From Legionella drozanskii LLAP-1 (lineage in GTDB: Bacteria; Pseudomonadota; Gammaproteobacteria; Legionellales; Legionellaceae): a DNA stretch of 64,000 nt. The notes below the pieces were generated by a model. That model worked only from the letters and a program-made list of their open reading frames with translations, was not told the origin of the DNA and made no database searches. The first letter of the stretch is position 1. Each line of letters begins with the position of its first letter. The stretch covers positions 202,669-266,668 of the forward strand of contig NZ_LNXY01000031.1 of NCBI RefSeq assembly GCF_001467585.1. Reading direction: 5' to 3'. The position numbers and the translations under genes are program-made. This document shows positions 42,922-52,900 of this stretch, in pieces.

Positions 42922-44538
42922 CTAAGATAAAACCGCCGCGATTCCTAATAAGTCATCTCGATATTGCTCTGAGCTATCTTCTTCATTGAATTCAATCACT
43001 GGATTTTCCGCTCCAACCTCTACTTGCTGTTTGTGTTTCTCTTCATAACTGTTATAAGCAGAATAAAGCTGATAAGCGAGATATACCGCAGTAAGAACAA
43101 CCGCTGCCTGCCAGCAAATTGCAAATGTGGCAATAAATAAGGTTGGCAGAAAAACGTTTTTAAGCATTGTGAATATGAACTCATTTCGTGCTGCATTATA
43201 AGCAATAATGGCTTCATTATTATTGGGGTCATGGATTGCTTGAAGTCTTTTTTCTTCAAAATTTTTATAGGATCCAGCTGATAAATACATCGCCACACCA
43301 AAAGTACAAATTGCATAACAGAGAATTGCTATTACTGGTGCTGTAAATACCATTGATGCTGAAAACCCTACCGCAAGTAGTAATGCTGCAGCACAGTTAA
43401 ACCAAAAATAAGAACTTTCTGCACTCCAGCTAATCTCCAACTGCTCAATTTCATCATTTAATAATTTAATATGTAGGCCAATCTCTTTTGTTTTTTCTTC
43501 CGTTAATGGTTCCCCTTTTTCATCAACGAAATTAATGAGCAAGTCATTATAGAAATTCCTATCACTAATCAATTGCTCTCTTTTAGCTAAAAATTCCTTC
43601 TCTGCTAAATGTCGCTGCCAAATCAGCCAACAAAAATCAAAGAATAGAAATCCCGCTACAATCCATCCTGCAGTCGGATCGGGTATTCCAGTCAGCCAAT
43701 TGTAGTTAGTAATGAAATTGACTATTCCCCATACCAGATCATTCACCAAGACGGGATGACGTTTATATAATTCATCGTATAACCGTAGTTCCCAGTCATA
43801 ATCTTTTTCTTTTTCAGATCCATATGCATGTTTAGTCAGCATTGCTCCATTAAAAATAAAACGGAGGGCGAAAAAAGCCACGCTGCATACTCTAAGAACG
43901 GGATTGGGGGATTCTAAGATAGAAACAACGTTATCGACGTCGATATTGCTGAACACGCTACCAATTCTATCGAGAATTTCCAATTCACGAGCTAAAAGCA
44001 AGGATTTGGTTATTGTTGTGCGGCAAAAAAACCAATATATCCGCTCAACATTAAGTGCAGAAACCCAGTCACGAATTGTTGATACTTTTGTAGGCGCCCT
44101 AAGCAAATCGATTAAACCATTTGAAATCCTTTTTCCCAGATACTCAAAAAAACTTTCATTATCAGTTTTTTGGTCGGATTTGGTTTGCTTAGGATGTTTT
44201 GTTTTACCGCTCTTTTTAAATTCCAAACGCTCTTTTATGTCTATTCTTAGTTTTAAGAATTCCTCTGCTTTACCATCTTGTCCATAAGCACGATGATAAT
44301 TTTGCAACATAATGCAGCAGTAATAAGCGTATAACCAAAAAGCATCGTGATCGATATCACCTTTTTGTAGACGGCCCCATAAGAGTTCGTACTCCTTTTT
44401 AAGGAGTTTTTCGTTGGGGGCTAAAAACCCATAATCATGGCTTTCGGCTCTCTTTCTTGCATCATCTAGTGTTTTGACTTCTGCAAAAAATTGGCGTTTA
44501 TCATTAGCGAAATCTGCAAAATATCCTTCAAAGGCCAT
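42922..44538 (-). CDS. multi-pass membrane protein of unknown function
   Basis: From the ATG at 44538 the protein is 538 residues; ATG 44544 is an in-frame alternative. It has a soluble N-terminal region of about 170 residues with a Lys-rich patch (KKSGKTKHPKQTKSDQK). Hydrophobic segments follow near residues 220, 280-310, 380-430 and 465-500. The C-terminal tail is acidic (EFNEEDSSEQYRDD). The family is unrecognised. An acidic C-terminus and several membrane segments occur in Legionella effectors targeting host membranes, but a resident inner-membrane protein is equally possible. It is monocistronic. Confidence 0.65.
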   Translation of the reverse strand: MAFEGYFADFANDKRQFFAEVKTLDDARKRAESHDYGFLAPNEKLLKKEYELLWGRLQKGDIDHDAFWLYAYYCCIMLQNYHRAYGQDGKAEEFLKLRIDIKERLEFKKSGKTKHPKQTKSDQKTDNESFFEYLGKRISNGLIDLLRAPTKVSTIRDWVSALNVERIYWFFCRTTITKSLLLARELEILDRIGSVFSNIDVDNVVSILESPNPVLRVCSVAFFALRFIFNGAMLTKHAYGSEKEKDYDWELRLYDELYKRHPVLVNDLVWGIVNFITNYNWLTGIPDPTAGWIVAGFLFFDFCWLIWQRHLAEKEFLAKREQLISDRNFYNDLLINFVDEKGEPLTEEKTKEIGLHIKLLNDEIEQLEISWSAESSYFWFNCAAALLLAVGFSASMVFTAPVIAILCYAICTFGVAMYLSAGSYKNFEEKRLQAIHDPNNNEAIIAYNAARNEFIFTMLKNVFLPTLFIATFAICWQAAVVLTAVYLAYQLYSAYNSYEEKHKQQVEVGAENPVIEFNEEDSSEQYRDDLLGIAAVLS

Positions 44539-44690
44539 AATCATCAACCCAACAAAAAAATATACATCTCGTTTAAAAAAGTTAACTTAACATTCTATTG
44601 CATAACACACAAGATGTTTTGTATTTATTTTCACCAGTTTGTTTGGAAATAGGGTTTGTTGAATTAAACAAGCAGACTTAAGGCTTAGAA

Positions 44691-46031
44691 TTATTTACCA
44701 ATACAAAAGCTAGAGAAAATGCGCCCCAATAAATCATCTGAAGAAAATTCCCCAGTAATTTCGCATAAGGCTTGATGGGCAAGGCGTAAATCTTCGGCAA
44801 GTAATTCACCGGCTCTTAACTCAGTGAGTTGTAATTGGCCGGCAAGCAAAAAAGCTTTCGCTTGATCCAAGGCTTGTAAATGACGTCGGCGGGCTAAGAA
44901 CAGCCCCTCCGCTGGTTGATAACCGACTAGTTCTTTAATTTTTTCCTTTAAGGCCTCTAATCCTTGTCCTGATTTCGCAGAAAGGAAGACCTTATTTTCT
45001 TCGGTTGTTGGTTTTATATTGCTTACATCAATTTTATTAAAGATCTGAATAATAGGGACTGAGGGGGGTAGCGCAGTCTTAATTTCTTCACTTAACTCAG
45101 TGCAAACTGGGCTATTTACATCGATAACCATTAACAGACAATCAGCGCGGCTCACTTCTTGCCAAGCACGTTTGATACCTTCTTTTTCAACAAGATCGTC
45201 ACTTTCTCTTAGACCGGCGGTATCAACGAGATGTAAAGGAATATCGTCGAGCAAAATATGTTCTCGCATTACATCCCTTGTCGTGCCAGCCACATCGGTC
45301 ACAATTGCGACGTCGCGTCCCGCTAAACAATTGATTAAAGTAGATTTTCCGGCGTTAGGGCGACCAGCAATAACCACCGATAAACCTTCGCGTATAATTG
45401 CCCCCTGGCTGGCATTCGTACGAATATCACTTAGTTCCTGCAATACGTCATTTAACATAGCGGCGACTTTACCGTCACTTAGGAAATCAATTTCCTCTTC
45501 TGGAAAATCAATGGCAGCTTCAACAAATAATCGTAAATGAATAAGTTTTTCATTGAGTTCGTTGATTCTTTTGGAAAAGTCACCTTGAAGCGATCGGACT
45601 GCCATGCGTGCAGCGGTTTGAGAACTTGCATGAATTAGATCAGCGATTGCTTCGGCTTGGGTTAAATCGATCTTGTCATTAAGAAAAGCACGCTCTGAGA
45701 ATTCGCCAGGTCTTGCTAACCGTGCACCTAAAATCACCGTTTCATTCAATAGATTATCTAAAACTACAGGTGCACCATGTCCCTGAAATTCAACCACATC
45801 TTCGCCGGTGAAAGAGTGTGGCGCTTTAAAATAAATCATTAGCCCATTATCAAGTATTTCATTCTGCGAATTAATAAAGGAACAATAAGTCGCTAATCGT
45901 GGGCTAAGAGTTTTATTGCCGTTAAGTAGTAGCGCGATGGGGTACGCTTTGGGACCAGAAAGTCGCACAATCCCCACTCCACCGCGACCGGGTGGAGTGG
46001 CAATTGCTACGATTGTATCATTTTGCATCAT
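44691..46031 (-). CDS. mnmE: tRNA modification GTPase MnmE
   Basis: The 446-residue protein has an N-terminal folate-binding domain ([20 protein letters not shown]), helical domain and embedded G domain: GRPNAGKST near 225-233, DVAGTTRD near 250, DTAGLRE near 270 and NKID near 333. It ends in the diagnostic FCIGK, whose Cys is essential. With MnmG it installs the carboxymethylaminomethyl group at wobble U34. E. coli MnmE is 454 residues. Its start overlaps the end of yidC by 14 bases. Confidence 0.97.
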   Translation of the reverse strand: MMQNDTIVAIATPPGRGGVGIVRLSGPKAYPIALLLNGNKTLSPRLATYCSFINSQNEILDNGLMIYFKAPHSFTGEDVVEFQGHGAPVVLDNLLNETVILGARLARPGEFSERAFLNDKIDLTQAEAIADLIHASSQTAARMAVRSLQGDFSKRINELNEKLIHLRLFVEAAIDFPEEEIDFLSDGKVAAMLNDVLQELSDIRTNASQGAIIREGLSVVIAGRPNAGKSTLINCLAGRDVAIVTDVAGTTRDVMREHILLDDIPLHLVDTAGLRESDDLVEKEGIKRAWQEVSRADCLLMVIDVNSPVCTELSEEIKTALPPSVPIIQIFNKIDVSNIKPTTEENKVFLSAKSGQGLEALKEKIKELVGYQPAEGLFLARRRHLQALDQAKAFLLAGQLQLTELRAGELLAEDLRLAHQALCEITGEFSSDDLLGRIFSSFCIGK

Positions 46032-47709
46032 TTGCTGAAATTAGGGTTTTCTTCTTGGGGCGATCATCGCTGTACTTACGGGTAATGTACCATTGTTGCA
46101 AGATTGACAGCGCATTGTTGACTATCCAGTATAAAACCAATCCTGCTGGAAAATTCCAAAACAACGCGGTAAACAAGATAGGTAAAAACATCATGACTTT
46201 TGCCTGCATCGGATCAGGTGGTGCAGGGTTTAAACGCTGTTGAATCAACATCGTTGCGCCCATGATAATCGGTAAAATATGATAGGGATCAGCCACAGCT
46301 AAATCTTTTATCCAGAAAATAAAAGGAGCTTGTCTTAATTCCACACTTTCTAATAACACCCAATAAAGAGCAATGAATACAGGAATTTGAATCAGGATAG
46401 GTAGGCATCCACCTAAAGGATTGACCTTTTCCTGACGATACAGCTCCATGGTTGCCTGACTCATTTTAGCTTTGTCATCACCATGTCGTTCACGCAAGGC
46501 CTGCAATTTAGGTTGCAACTTACGCATACCTGCCATAGATTTATAGCTGGTAGCTGATAAACGATAGAAAGCCAGTTTAATCAACACAGTGACTAATACA
46601 ATCGACCATCCCCAATTCCCAACGACTGAGTGAATTGCTTTCATTAACGAAAACAAGAGTGATGATAAGAACCAGAGCCAGCCGTAATCAACAGTCAAGT
46701 CAAGTCCTGGTGAAATTTCTTTTAATTGAGAAGTAATTTCAGGACCAACGTATAAACTTGAACCAATCTCTTTCTGTGCACCAGGTTCTATAGTGAGAGG
46801 TTGGCTAACAGCTCCAATTGTATAATCACCGTCAGCAGCTCGCGTATAGAATAAATTATGGCTATCGCTTTTTGGAATCCAGGCACTGACAAAATAATGT
46901 TGCTGCATAGCAATCCAGCCACCTTGCGCATTCACATCCAGATTTGCCTTAGTCATGTCCTTAAAATTAACTTTTTTGTAACGTTGTTGTCCGGGATTAG
47001 AGTAGGAAGCGCCGGTATAAGAACCAACATGGAAAATACTCGATTTATCTTCTTGTGGTGAAGTTCGCAACAACTGGGTATTCATATACCCTTTCCAAGG
47101 GGTTGTTCCTTGGTTATCGATTACATAGTTCACTTGAACCAAATAACTGCCTTTGGTGAAAGTAAATTCTTTTTTGACGGCTAAGCCCTCAGCTGTTTTA
47201 CCGTTTAAAACCACTACTAACTTATCTTGACCCGGAGCCAATTGATATTGCTGTTGAGCAGAGGTAAAGCCAAAATCAACATGTTTTACCTGGTTATTAT
47301 TAGTAAATAAACTAGAGTTCGCAACGTAACGTTCACCTGCTTGATTTTGTAAAAGGGTTATTGGCTTATCTTTTTCATCGACACTCACAGGATAATCAAG
47401 TAATTGCGTATTGATTATGTCGCCTTGCTGCAAATCGATGCTTAAATCAATCACATCGGTTTTCACGCGAATAGGCTGGGTGCTTGGGGAGTTCGTCAGT
47501 GAGGTGTTTTGTTCAGGAGCCACTTCTTGATTTGGTTGATTATTCGGAGTGTTAGTCAGATTGGGCAATAGGCTACCTTGATTAGCAGTCGCTGTTGTTT
47601 GACTTGTTAATTGGCGGGGAGTTGGCGGATAATCATGCTGCCAATTCATCCAGAGGGAATAGATAACCAGCGCCAAAGCTGCGTACAAAACTACACGTCG
47701 TATATCCAT
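46018..47709 (-). CDS. yidC: membrane protein insertase YidC
   Basis: The 563-residue protein has an N-terminal membrane helix (residues 7-20), a linker rich in Gln, Asn, Pro and Thr, the large periplasmic beta-sandwich domain and the conserved C-terminal insertase core with about five helices (from [29 protein letters not shown] near 362). The core includes the hydrophilic-groove arginine in KLAFYRL-type context. It inserts membrane proteins alone or with SecYEG. E. coli YidC is 548 residues. It lies in the rpmH-rnpA-yidD-yidC-mnmE order and starts at the yidD stop. Confidence 0.97.
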   Translation of the reverse strand: MDIRRVVLYAALALVIYSLWMNWQHDYPPTPRQLTSQTTATANQGSLLPNLTNTPNNQPNQEVAPEQNTSLTNSPSTQPIRVKTDVIDLSIDLQQGDIINTQLLDYPVSVDEKDKPITLLQNQAGERYVANSSLFTNNNQVKHVDFGFTSAQQQYQLAPGQDKLVVVLNGKTAEGLAVKKEFTFTKGSYLVQVNYVIDNQGTTPWKGYMNTQLLRTSPQEDKSSIFHVGSYTGASYSNPGQQRYKKVNFKDMTKANLDVNAQGGWIAMQQHYFVSAWIPKSDSHNLFYTRAADGDYTIGAVSQPLTIEPGAQKEIGSSLYVGPEITSQLKEISPGLDLTVDYGWLWFLSSLLFSLMKAIHSVVGNWGWSIVLVTVLIKLAFYRLSATSYKSMAGMRKLQPKLQALRERHGDDKAKMSQATMELYRQEKVNPLGGCLPILIQIPVFIALYWVLLESVELRQAPFIFWIKDLAVADPYHILPIIMGATMLIQQRLNPAPPDPMQAKVMMFLPILFTALFWNFPAGLVLYWIVNNALSILQQWYITRKYSDDRPKKKTLISANDAK

Positions 47710-47957
47710 TAAAACTTCTCTTCGTTAGGTGATACTGGGTCATAGCCACCCCTAGCCCAAGGATGACATCGTAATAATCGGCCAACTGCTAGCCATAAGC
47801 CTTTGAAAATCCCAAACTGCTTGATTGCTGCAAGGGCATATTGCGAGCAACTTGGATAATAGCGGCAACAGGGTTTCATGATAGGGCTAATACAAAATTG
47901 ATATAAAACAATAGGTATGCAAATCAGGCTGCGTATAAAGCGATTAATTTGTCCCAT
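47709..47957 (-). CDS. yidD: membrane protein insertion efficiency factor YidD
   Basis: The 82-residue protein has an amphipathic N-terminus ([18 protein letters not shown]), the conserved [15 protein letters not shown] motif near residues 31-45 and [15 protein letters not shown] near 61-75, all diagnostic of YidD. It sits at the inner face of the membrane and assists insertion together with YidC. It overlaps rnpA by 34 bases and shares one base with yidC, so translation is probably coupled. Confidence 0.95.
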   Translation of the reverse strand: MGQINRFIRSLICIPIVLYQFCISPIMKPCCRYYPSCSQYALAAIKQFGIFKGLWLAVGRLLRCHPWARGGYDPVSPNEEKF

Positions 47958-48268
47958 ATTTTACCTAATCCGGCAATAATTGTCTTATTTTCTTTTTCTG
48001 CTAGACCGTGCCTTGCTAAAAATATCACGTCCATTGCAGGTAATCGAGTTGTACGAAAAGTTTCCCGTATTAAGCGCTTCATGCGATTCCTATCATGTGC
48101 TTTGGGTATCATTCTTTTCGATATTGCTAATCCTAGTCTGGCATTCCCCAAAGCATTTATACGGCAAAGTACAATAAACTCTGGGGTAACCAATTTTTTT
48201 GCTTGTGCAAAGACGTGATCATAGTCGCTTTTTTGTAGCAACCGCCGCGTTTTGTCAAAACAATCCAC
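47924..48268 (-). CDS. rnpA: ribonuclease P protein component
   Basis: The 114-residue basic protein has [14 protein letters not shown] at the start and the RNase P signature [28 protein letters not shown] near residues 41-68, which binds the catalytic RNA and the 5' leader of pre-tRNA. The start is GTG at 48268, directly after the rpmH stop, so it probably relies on coupling to rpmH. E. coli RnpA is 119 residues. Confidence 0.96.
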   Translation of the reverse strand: MDCFDKTRRLLQKSDYDHVFAQAKKLVTPEFIVLCRINALGNARLGLAISKRMIPKAHDRNRMKRLIRETFRTTRLPAMDVIFLARHGLAEKENKTIIAGLGKIWDKLIALYAA

Positions 48269-48403
48269 TTAAGCTGATAAACGCTTACGACCTTTTGCGC
48301 GACGACGCTTAAGAACTAAACGGCCACCGCGAGTTGCCATGCGTTGTCGAAAACCATGATCGCGTTTGCGCTTCAAGTTACTTGGTTGAAATGTGCGTTT
48401 CAT
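48269..48403 (-). CDS. rpmH: 50S ribosomal protein L34
   Basis: A 44-codon gene. The product starts [19 protein letters not shown] and ends [11 protein letters not shown], which is unmistakably L34. It binds 23S rRNA in the large subunit. It is the first gene of the rpmH-rnpA-yidD-yidC-mnmE cluster and is divergent from dnaA across a 677-base AT-rich gap. The rnpA start codon follows its stop without a gap. Confidence 0.98.
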   Translation of the reverse strand: MKRTFQPSNLKRKRDHGFRQRMATRGGRLVLKRRRAKGRKRLSA

Positions 48404-49080
48404 GATGAACCTGTTGTTAATTAATTTTTAAGGTTGGCAATGATAGGAAACTTTACATCTGCTGTCAAATAAGCACGCATTAATTCTTGAAGTTTCTTTT
48501 TTGCTCAATTACGCTGGCCAATAATTATAACTTAGTTAAACTTTTTATTTTGTTCTTATTATATAGTTTTTGATTTCTGTTGATTGTTTTATAAAAACTA
48601 ATAAAAACATGATTTTACAGTTTTTTAAATGTGTAGATAAACTCTGTTTAATGTCGTTGTTAAGATCTGTATAACTTAGACCTATTAAAAAATTGCCTAG
48701 TTATCCCTCTATTCATCCCCTACCTTTTCCCTGCTTATACATAGCTAACCAAATCAGGTAAGCTTCTTTTTTGCTCAATAAAGGTCGATATGTCTCTGGT
48801 AAAATGATTTAATTTTTTATTCTATCTGTGGATAACTCTGTTTTTTTATACCTGGCTCGGTATAATTGGTCCTTTATCGCTAAATTTGGGGTGGCATATA
48901 ACTGCAAATTTAAGTCTAAGTTTGAGTGCTATTGCTTTATAGACTCATTCTTTGTCAATTTTAATGCATTTCCCTGTCATGCTTGAGAGCTATTTCATTA
49001 AGCATAAGTTCGGTAGTAATATAACTTTGATTTTTGTGGCGTGTTGCTAATTTTATTTTGGCCTTGTGTGAGGAGTTTTT
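48404..49080. other. probable oriC region between rpmH and dnaA
   Basis: This 677-base, very AT-rich non-coding gap lies between divergent rpmH and dnaA, the typical place of a bacterial origin. It has a perfect DnaA box TGTGGATAA (48827-48835) and near matches TGTAGATAA (48632-48640) and TTATACATA (48735-48743), with long A/T runs (for example 48540-48630) suitable as an unwinding element. It must also hold the rpmH and dnaA promoters. Box number is modest, so confidence is limited. Confidence 0.65.
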
Positions 49081-50433
49081 GTGTTTGAAGATGTTTGGAA
49101 TAAATGCCGAGAGCTTCTTGAGGAGGAATACTCGCCGCAACAATTCAATACCTGGTTACGTCCTTTGCAGGCTGAAATTCATGAGACTGGTCTTGTTTTA
49201 TTAGCTCCTAATCGTTTTGTTGTCGACTGGGTAAAGCGCAATTTTTATTCCCGACTTAAAGAATTAATTAGCCAGATTGGTGGAGATGCTTGCACTTTAT
49301 TAAGTATAAGTATTGGTACAAAAACAGCCGAGCCCGTTAGTGTGGATAGTCAACCTGCTAAAGTGACGACAAGCATTCCTAAATCCTCACCTAAAAATAC
49401 GGCTGACTATAAAAATAGTTATCTTAATAAGAAGTTTGTTTTCGATAGCTTTGTTGAAGGAAATTCAAACCAACTTGCTCGTGCGGCATCTTGGCAGGTA
49501 GCTGAACGTCCGGGGGATGCTTATAACCCTTTATTTATTTATGGTGGAGTAGGGCTAGGAAAAACTCATTTAATGCATGCTATTGGGAATACGATTTTAA
49601 AGAACAATCCTGAAGCGAAGGTACTTTATCTTCATTCTGAGCGTTTTGTTGCCGATATGGTTAAAGCTTTGCAAACTAATTCAATTAATGAATTTAAACG
49701 TTTTTATCGGTCCTTGAATGCGCTTCTAATTGATGACATTCAGTTTTTTGCTGGTAAGGATCGATCTCAAGAAGAATTTTTCCATACTTTCAATGCCTTA
49801 CTTGAAGGTCAACAACAAATTATTCTCACCAGTGATCGTTATCCCAAAGAAATTGAAGGCATGGAAGAGCGACTTAAATCTCGTTTTGGTTGGGGATTAA
49901 CTGTAGCTGTTGAGCCGCCTGAATTGGAAACGCGTGTTGCTATATTAATTAGCAAAGCTGAGCAGTCTAACATTGATTTGCCTTATGAGGTCGCTTTTTT
50001 TATTGCCAAGCGCATACGCTCCAATGTTCGTGAATTAGAAGGGGCCTTGCGTAGAGTTATTGCGAATGCTCATTTTACAGGTAAACCGATAACTATTGAT
50101 TTTGTTCAAGACGCTTTGCGTGATTTACTTGCTTTGCAAGACAAATTAATCACGATAGAAAATATTCAAAAGACTGTGGCGGAATATTATAAAGTAAAAG
50201 TGGCAGACTTGCTTTCTAAACGTCGTAGTCGTTCGATTGCCCGCCCTCGCCAGATGGCAATGGCTTTAGCAAAAGAGTTAACCAATCATAGTTTGCCTGA
50301 GATAGGTGATCATTTTGGTGGCCGAGATCATACAACCGTTCTCCATGCATGCCGAAAAGTTAAGGAGTTAATCCAGGATGACAATGATTTTGCTGAGGAT
50401 TATAAAAACCTGATGCGTACTTTATCATCGTGA
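49081..50433 (+). CDS. dnaA: chromosomal replication initiator DnaA
   Basis: The 450-residue protein has domain I ([24 protein letters not shown]), a short variable domain II, and the AAA+ domain III with Walker [10 protein letters not shown] near residues 156-164 and Walker [10 protein letters not shown] near 217-225. Domain IV carries the DNA-binding signature [15 protein letters not shown] near 420-434. It binds DnaA boxes and opens oriC. The start is GTG 49081 with GAGGAG six bases upstream. It is followed within a few bases by dnaN. Confidence 0.98.
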   Translation: MFEDVWNKCRELLEEEYSPQQFNTWLRPLQAEIHETGLVLLAPNRFVVDWVKRNFYSRLKELISQIGGDACTLLSISIGTKTAEPVSVDSQPAKVTTSIPKSSPKNTADYKNSYLNKKFVFDSFVEGNSNQLARAASWQVAERPGDAYNPLFIYGGVGLGKTHLMHAIGNTILKNNPEAKVLYLHSERFVADMVKALQTNSINEFKRFYRSLNALLIDDIQFFAGKDRSQEEFFHTFNALLEGQQQIILTSDRYPKEIEGMEERLKSRFGWGLTVAVEPPELETRVAILISKAEQSNIDLPYEVAFFIAKRIRSNVRELEGALRRVIANAHFTGKPITIDFVQDALRDLLALQDKLITIENIQKTVAEYYKVKVADLLSKRRSRSIARPRQMAMALAKELTNHSLPEIGDHFGGRDHTTVLHACRKVKELIQDDNDFAEDYKNLMRTLSS

Positions 50434-50446
50434 TTTGAGACGGAAT

Positions 50447-51553
50447 ATGTTTGATCTAACACTTACAAAAGAGCAATTACTTAGCCCCTTGCTTACGGTT
50501 GCAGGAGCAGTGGATAAAAAACAATCATTGGCTATTTTGTCCAATATTCTACTCCGTTTTTCTGATAATCAGTTGGTATTAACTGCCACTGATTTGGAAA
50601 TGGAGATTAGCGCACGAATTAATTGCGAAGCGAGCCAGAGCCCTAGCCAAATCACAATTCCCGCAAAAAAATTTATTGATATCATTCGCTCTCTCGATGA
50701 CGAAGTCAGTCCGACAATCTCTATGAAATCTGGAATCGTTATTATCAAAGCCGGTCGGAGTCAATTTAAACTGGCAACCCTACCTGCTGATGATTTTCCC
50801 TCCTCTGAGACTGAGCTGCATGAAGTTGAATTCTCTCTTCCCCGAGTCGCACTTATTCACCTTTTGCAATCCACTCATTTTGCCATGTCTCAACATGATG
50901 TTAGGGTGTTTTTAAATGGATTGCTTATTGAGTTAGATGCGCAAACCATTACTTCGGTTGCTACGGATGGACATCGAATGGCCGTATGCAAGTTGCCTTG
51001 TGAACTTAATTTTCCTCATCAGCGATTTTTATTGCCCAAAAGAGGGGTGCAAGAAATTTTGCGTTTATTAAATAATGTTAATGATGAGAAAATCGATATC
51101 GCAGCAGGCAAAGCCTATTTTAAACTATCTACTCAGGAATATACCTTTCAGTCTCGATTGATCGACGCCCGTTTCCCACCTTATTCAAAAGCAATTCCCC
51201 GTAATCAAGATAAATTTGTTCTTATTGATAGGGATTTGCTTAAACGTTCTCTTTCACGCATCGTTATTCTGGCTCATGAAAAATCGCGAGCAGTGATGCT
51301 GCATATGCAATCGGGTGCCTTAACACTTATTGCCAACAATCAAGAACAAGAAGAGGCAACGGAAACTTTGGAAGCTCATACTGACGGTAATGAGTTAAAA
51401 ATTGGTATTAATGCAAGTTACCTTCTTGATGTGTTGAATTTTGTTGGCGAAGGACTTGTTCGGTTATCAATGTCAACTACCGATAGTAGTATATTGGTTG
51501 AATCCTTACAGGATGAACTCTATCAATATATTATTATGCCTATGAAACTATGA
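50447..51553 (+). CDS. dnaN: DNA polymerase III beta sliding clamp
   Basis: The ATG at 50447 gives 368 residues beginning MFDLTLTKEQLLSPLL, consistent with the family; TTG 50435 in frame is unlikely. The three-domain clamp fold is complete and ends IMPMKL, like the conserved MPM+L end of E. coli DnaN. The dimer encircles DNA and tethers polymerase III. It lies 13 bases after dnaA and overlaps recF by four bases. Confidence 0.97.
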   Translation: MFDLTLTKEQLLSPLLTVAGAVDKKQSLAILSNILLRFSDNQLVLTATDLEMEISARINCEASQSPSQITIPAKKFIDIIRSLDDEVSPTISMKSGIVIIKAGRSQFKLATLPADDFPSSETELHEVEFSLPRVALIHLLQSTHFAMSQHDVRVFLNGLLIELDAQTITSVATDGHRMAVCKLPCELNFPHQRFLLPKRGVQEILRLLNNVNDEKIDIAAGKAYFKLSTQEYTFQSRLIDARFPPYSKAIPRNQDKFVLIDRDLLKRSLSRIVILAHEKSRAVMLHMQSGALTLIANNQEQEEATETLEAHTDGNELKIGINASYLLDVLNFVGEGLVRLSMSTTDSSILVESLQDELYQYIIMPMKL

Positions 51554-52593
51554 TTCTTGCTCAATTGCATATTCAAAATTTACGGAATATTCAATCCGAA
51601 CGATTTAATCTTCATCCTCATATTAATATCATTGCAGGACCAAATGGCTCAGGAAAAACATCGTTTCTTGAGTCAATTTATTTATTAGGAACTGGACATT
51701 CATTTCGCACGCGAGAAATTACTCCTCTCGTTAGTCATAATACAGATAGTTTAGTTGTATTCGCTCGAACCAATGATGAGCAATCCATTAGCATTCAAAA
51801 GTCGATCTCTTCCCCAACACAGGTTCGATTAAACAATTATCCTTGCCAGAGTAGCAGTGAACTCGCCCATTTCCTTCCTTGCCAGGTTTTTTATCAGGAT
51901 CTTTTTCAAATCATTGATGCGGGTCCCTCCACTCGTCGCAGTTTATTAGATTGGGGATTGTTTCACGTGGAACCTAGTTATCATCTTTTATGGAAAAATT
52001 ATCGACGATCGGTAAAACAAAGAAATAGTTTACTTCGACAAAGAACCAAACAAGAAATGGTTAAACCATGGGATTTAACTCTAGAACAGTTAGCCAATAA
52101 ACTTGACGTATTGCGAGCAGAATATTTTCGTAAATTAGATGAAGAATTTAAAAAAATTCTACCTAGATTAACCGATCTCGAATGTAGTTTAAGTTATTAC
52201 AAGGGTTGGGATAGAAAAGGGACTAATAAATCCTTATCGCAGATTTTAGCTGATTCCTTCCCGACAGATTTATCAAGACAATTTACTCAGTATGGGGCAC
52301 ATCAGGCTGATATAATAATTGAATCCCAGGATTATCGAGTTAAGCAATTTTTATCACGTGGACAACAGAAGATCATACTCATTGCATTAAAACTAGCTCA
52401 AACAATTTTGATGTCGCAGCCATGTGTTTTTCTTTGCGATGATTTGTCATCAGAACTGGATAGTAATCATCTTTCTTCACTTTTTGAGTTAATTACAACA
52501 ATAAAAGGCCAATTTTTTATAACGGCAATTGATATTAAATCATTGCCTCTGAATTTAGATTCGCAATCTTTTGTATCTTTTGCCCTGAGATAA
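51550..52593 (+). CDS. recF: DNA replication and repair protein RecF
   Basis: The 347-residue SMC-like ATPase has Walker A AGPNGSGKTS near residues 29-38, the signature FLSRGQQKIILIALKLAQ near 266-283 and Walker B CVFLCDDLSSELD near 290-302. With RecO and RecR it loads RecA at gaps. It overlaps dnaN (ATGA). In close relatives gyrB follows directly; here gyrB is 7.8 kb away. The codons for LFHVEP at 51957-51974 include a parS-like sequence. Confidence 0.96.
   Translation: MILAQLHIQNLRNIQSERFNLHPHINIIAGPNGSGKTSFLESIYLLGTGHSFRTREITPLVSHNTDSLVVFARTNDEQSISIQKSISSPTQVRLNNYPCQSSSELAHFLPCQVFYQDLFQIIDAGPSTRRSLLDWGLFHVEPSYHLLWKNYRRSVKQRNSLLRQRTKQEMVKPWDLTLEQLANKLDVLRAEYFRKLDEEFKKILPRLTDLECSLSYYKGWDRKGTNKSLSQILADSFPTDLSRQFTQYGAHQADIIIESQDYRVKQFLSRGQQKIILIALKLAQTILMSQPCVFLCDDLSSELDSNHLSSLFELITTIKGQFFITAIDIKSLPLNLDSQSFVSFALR
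51959..51974. other. parS-like sequence inside recF
   Basis: TGTTTCACGTGGAACC matches the parS consensus TGTTTCACGTGAAACA at 14 of 16 positions and keeps the central TTTCACGTGGAA symmetry. It encodes part of a conserved RecF segment (FHVEP), so the match may be partly coincidental. Confidence 0.45.
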
Positions 52594-52601
52594 GAAACAA
52601 G

Positions 52602-52617
52602 TGTTTCACGTGAAACA
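52602..52617. other. parS centromere site
   Basis: TGTTTCACGTGAAACA is a perfect 16-bp palindrome identical to the chromosomal parS consensus bound by ParB. It lies 9 bases after the recF stop, in the origin-proximal zone where parS sites normally cluster. parA and parB are not in the window. Confidence 0.9.
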
Positions 52618-52900
52618 CATGCTAAAGAAAAAATTGCTATTCGTTTAGGATAAATTCAAATGTCGGCAAACACAGAACAAAAATCAATCCTGTGTTCGCG
52701 ACACAACAACCAACCAGTAGATAGGTTTACATCAATGGTATGTTCATCAATGATATGAAACATTTTCTACCATTTCTAACTCCAACTGTATAATAAAACT
52801 CCTAAATTTTTGCCAAACTAGAGACAGACTACTTTTAATTGACATGTCTCTATCGCAGAGATTAAAATGGCCTGATTTTTGTCAATATCAAGGTGTTTTA
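52618..52900 (+). promoter_or_regulatory. upstream region of the polysaccharide island
   Basis: This gap lies between parS and the exporter genes. A small hairpin is formed by AACACAG and CTGTGTT around 52669-52696. A TATAAT at 52789-52794 is a candidate -10 for the downstream genes, but no good -35 is present at 16-18 bases. No transposon end or direct repeat marking an insertion was seen. Confidence 0.35.

Noticed and set aside
52660-52758. 32-codon plus-strand ORF after parS
   Set aside because: Too short, no ribosome binding site and no similarity I recognise; its codons overlap a hairpin. A relict of an earlier gene start is possible but unsupported.
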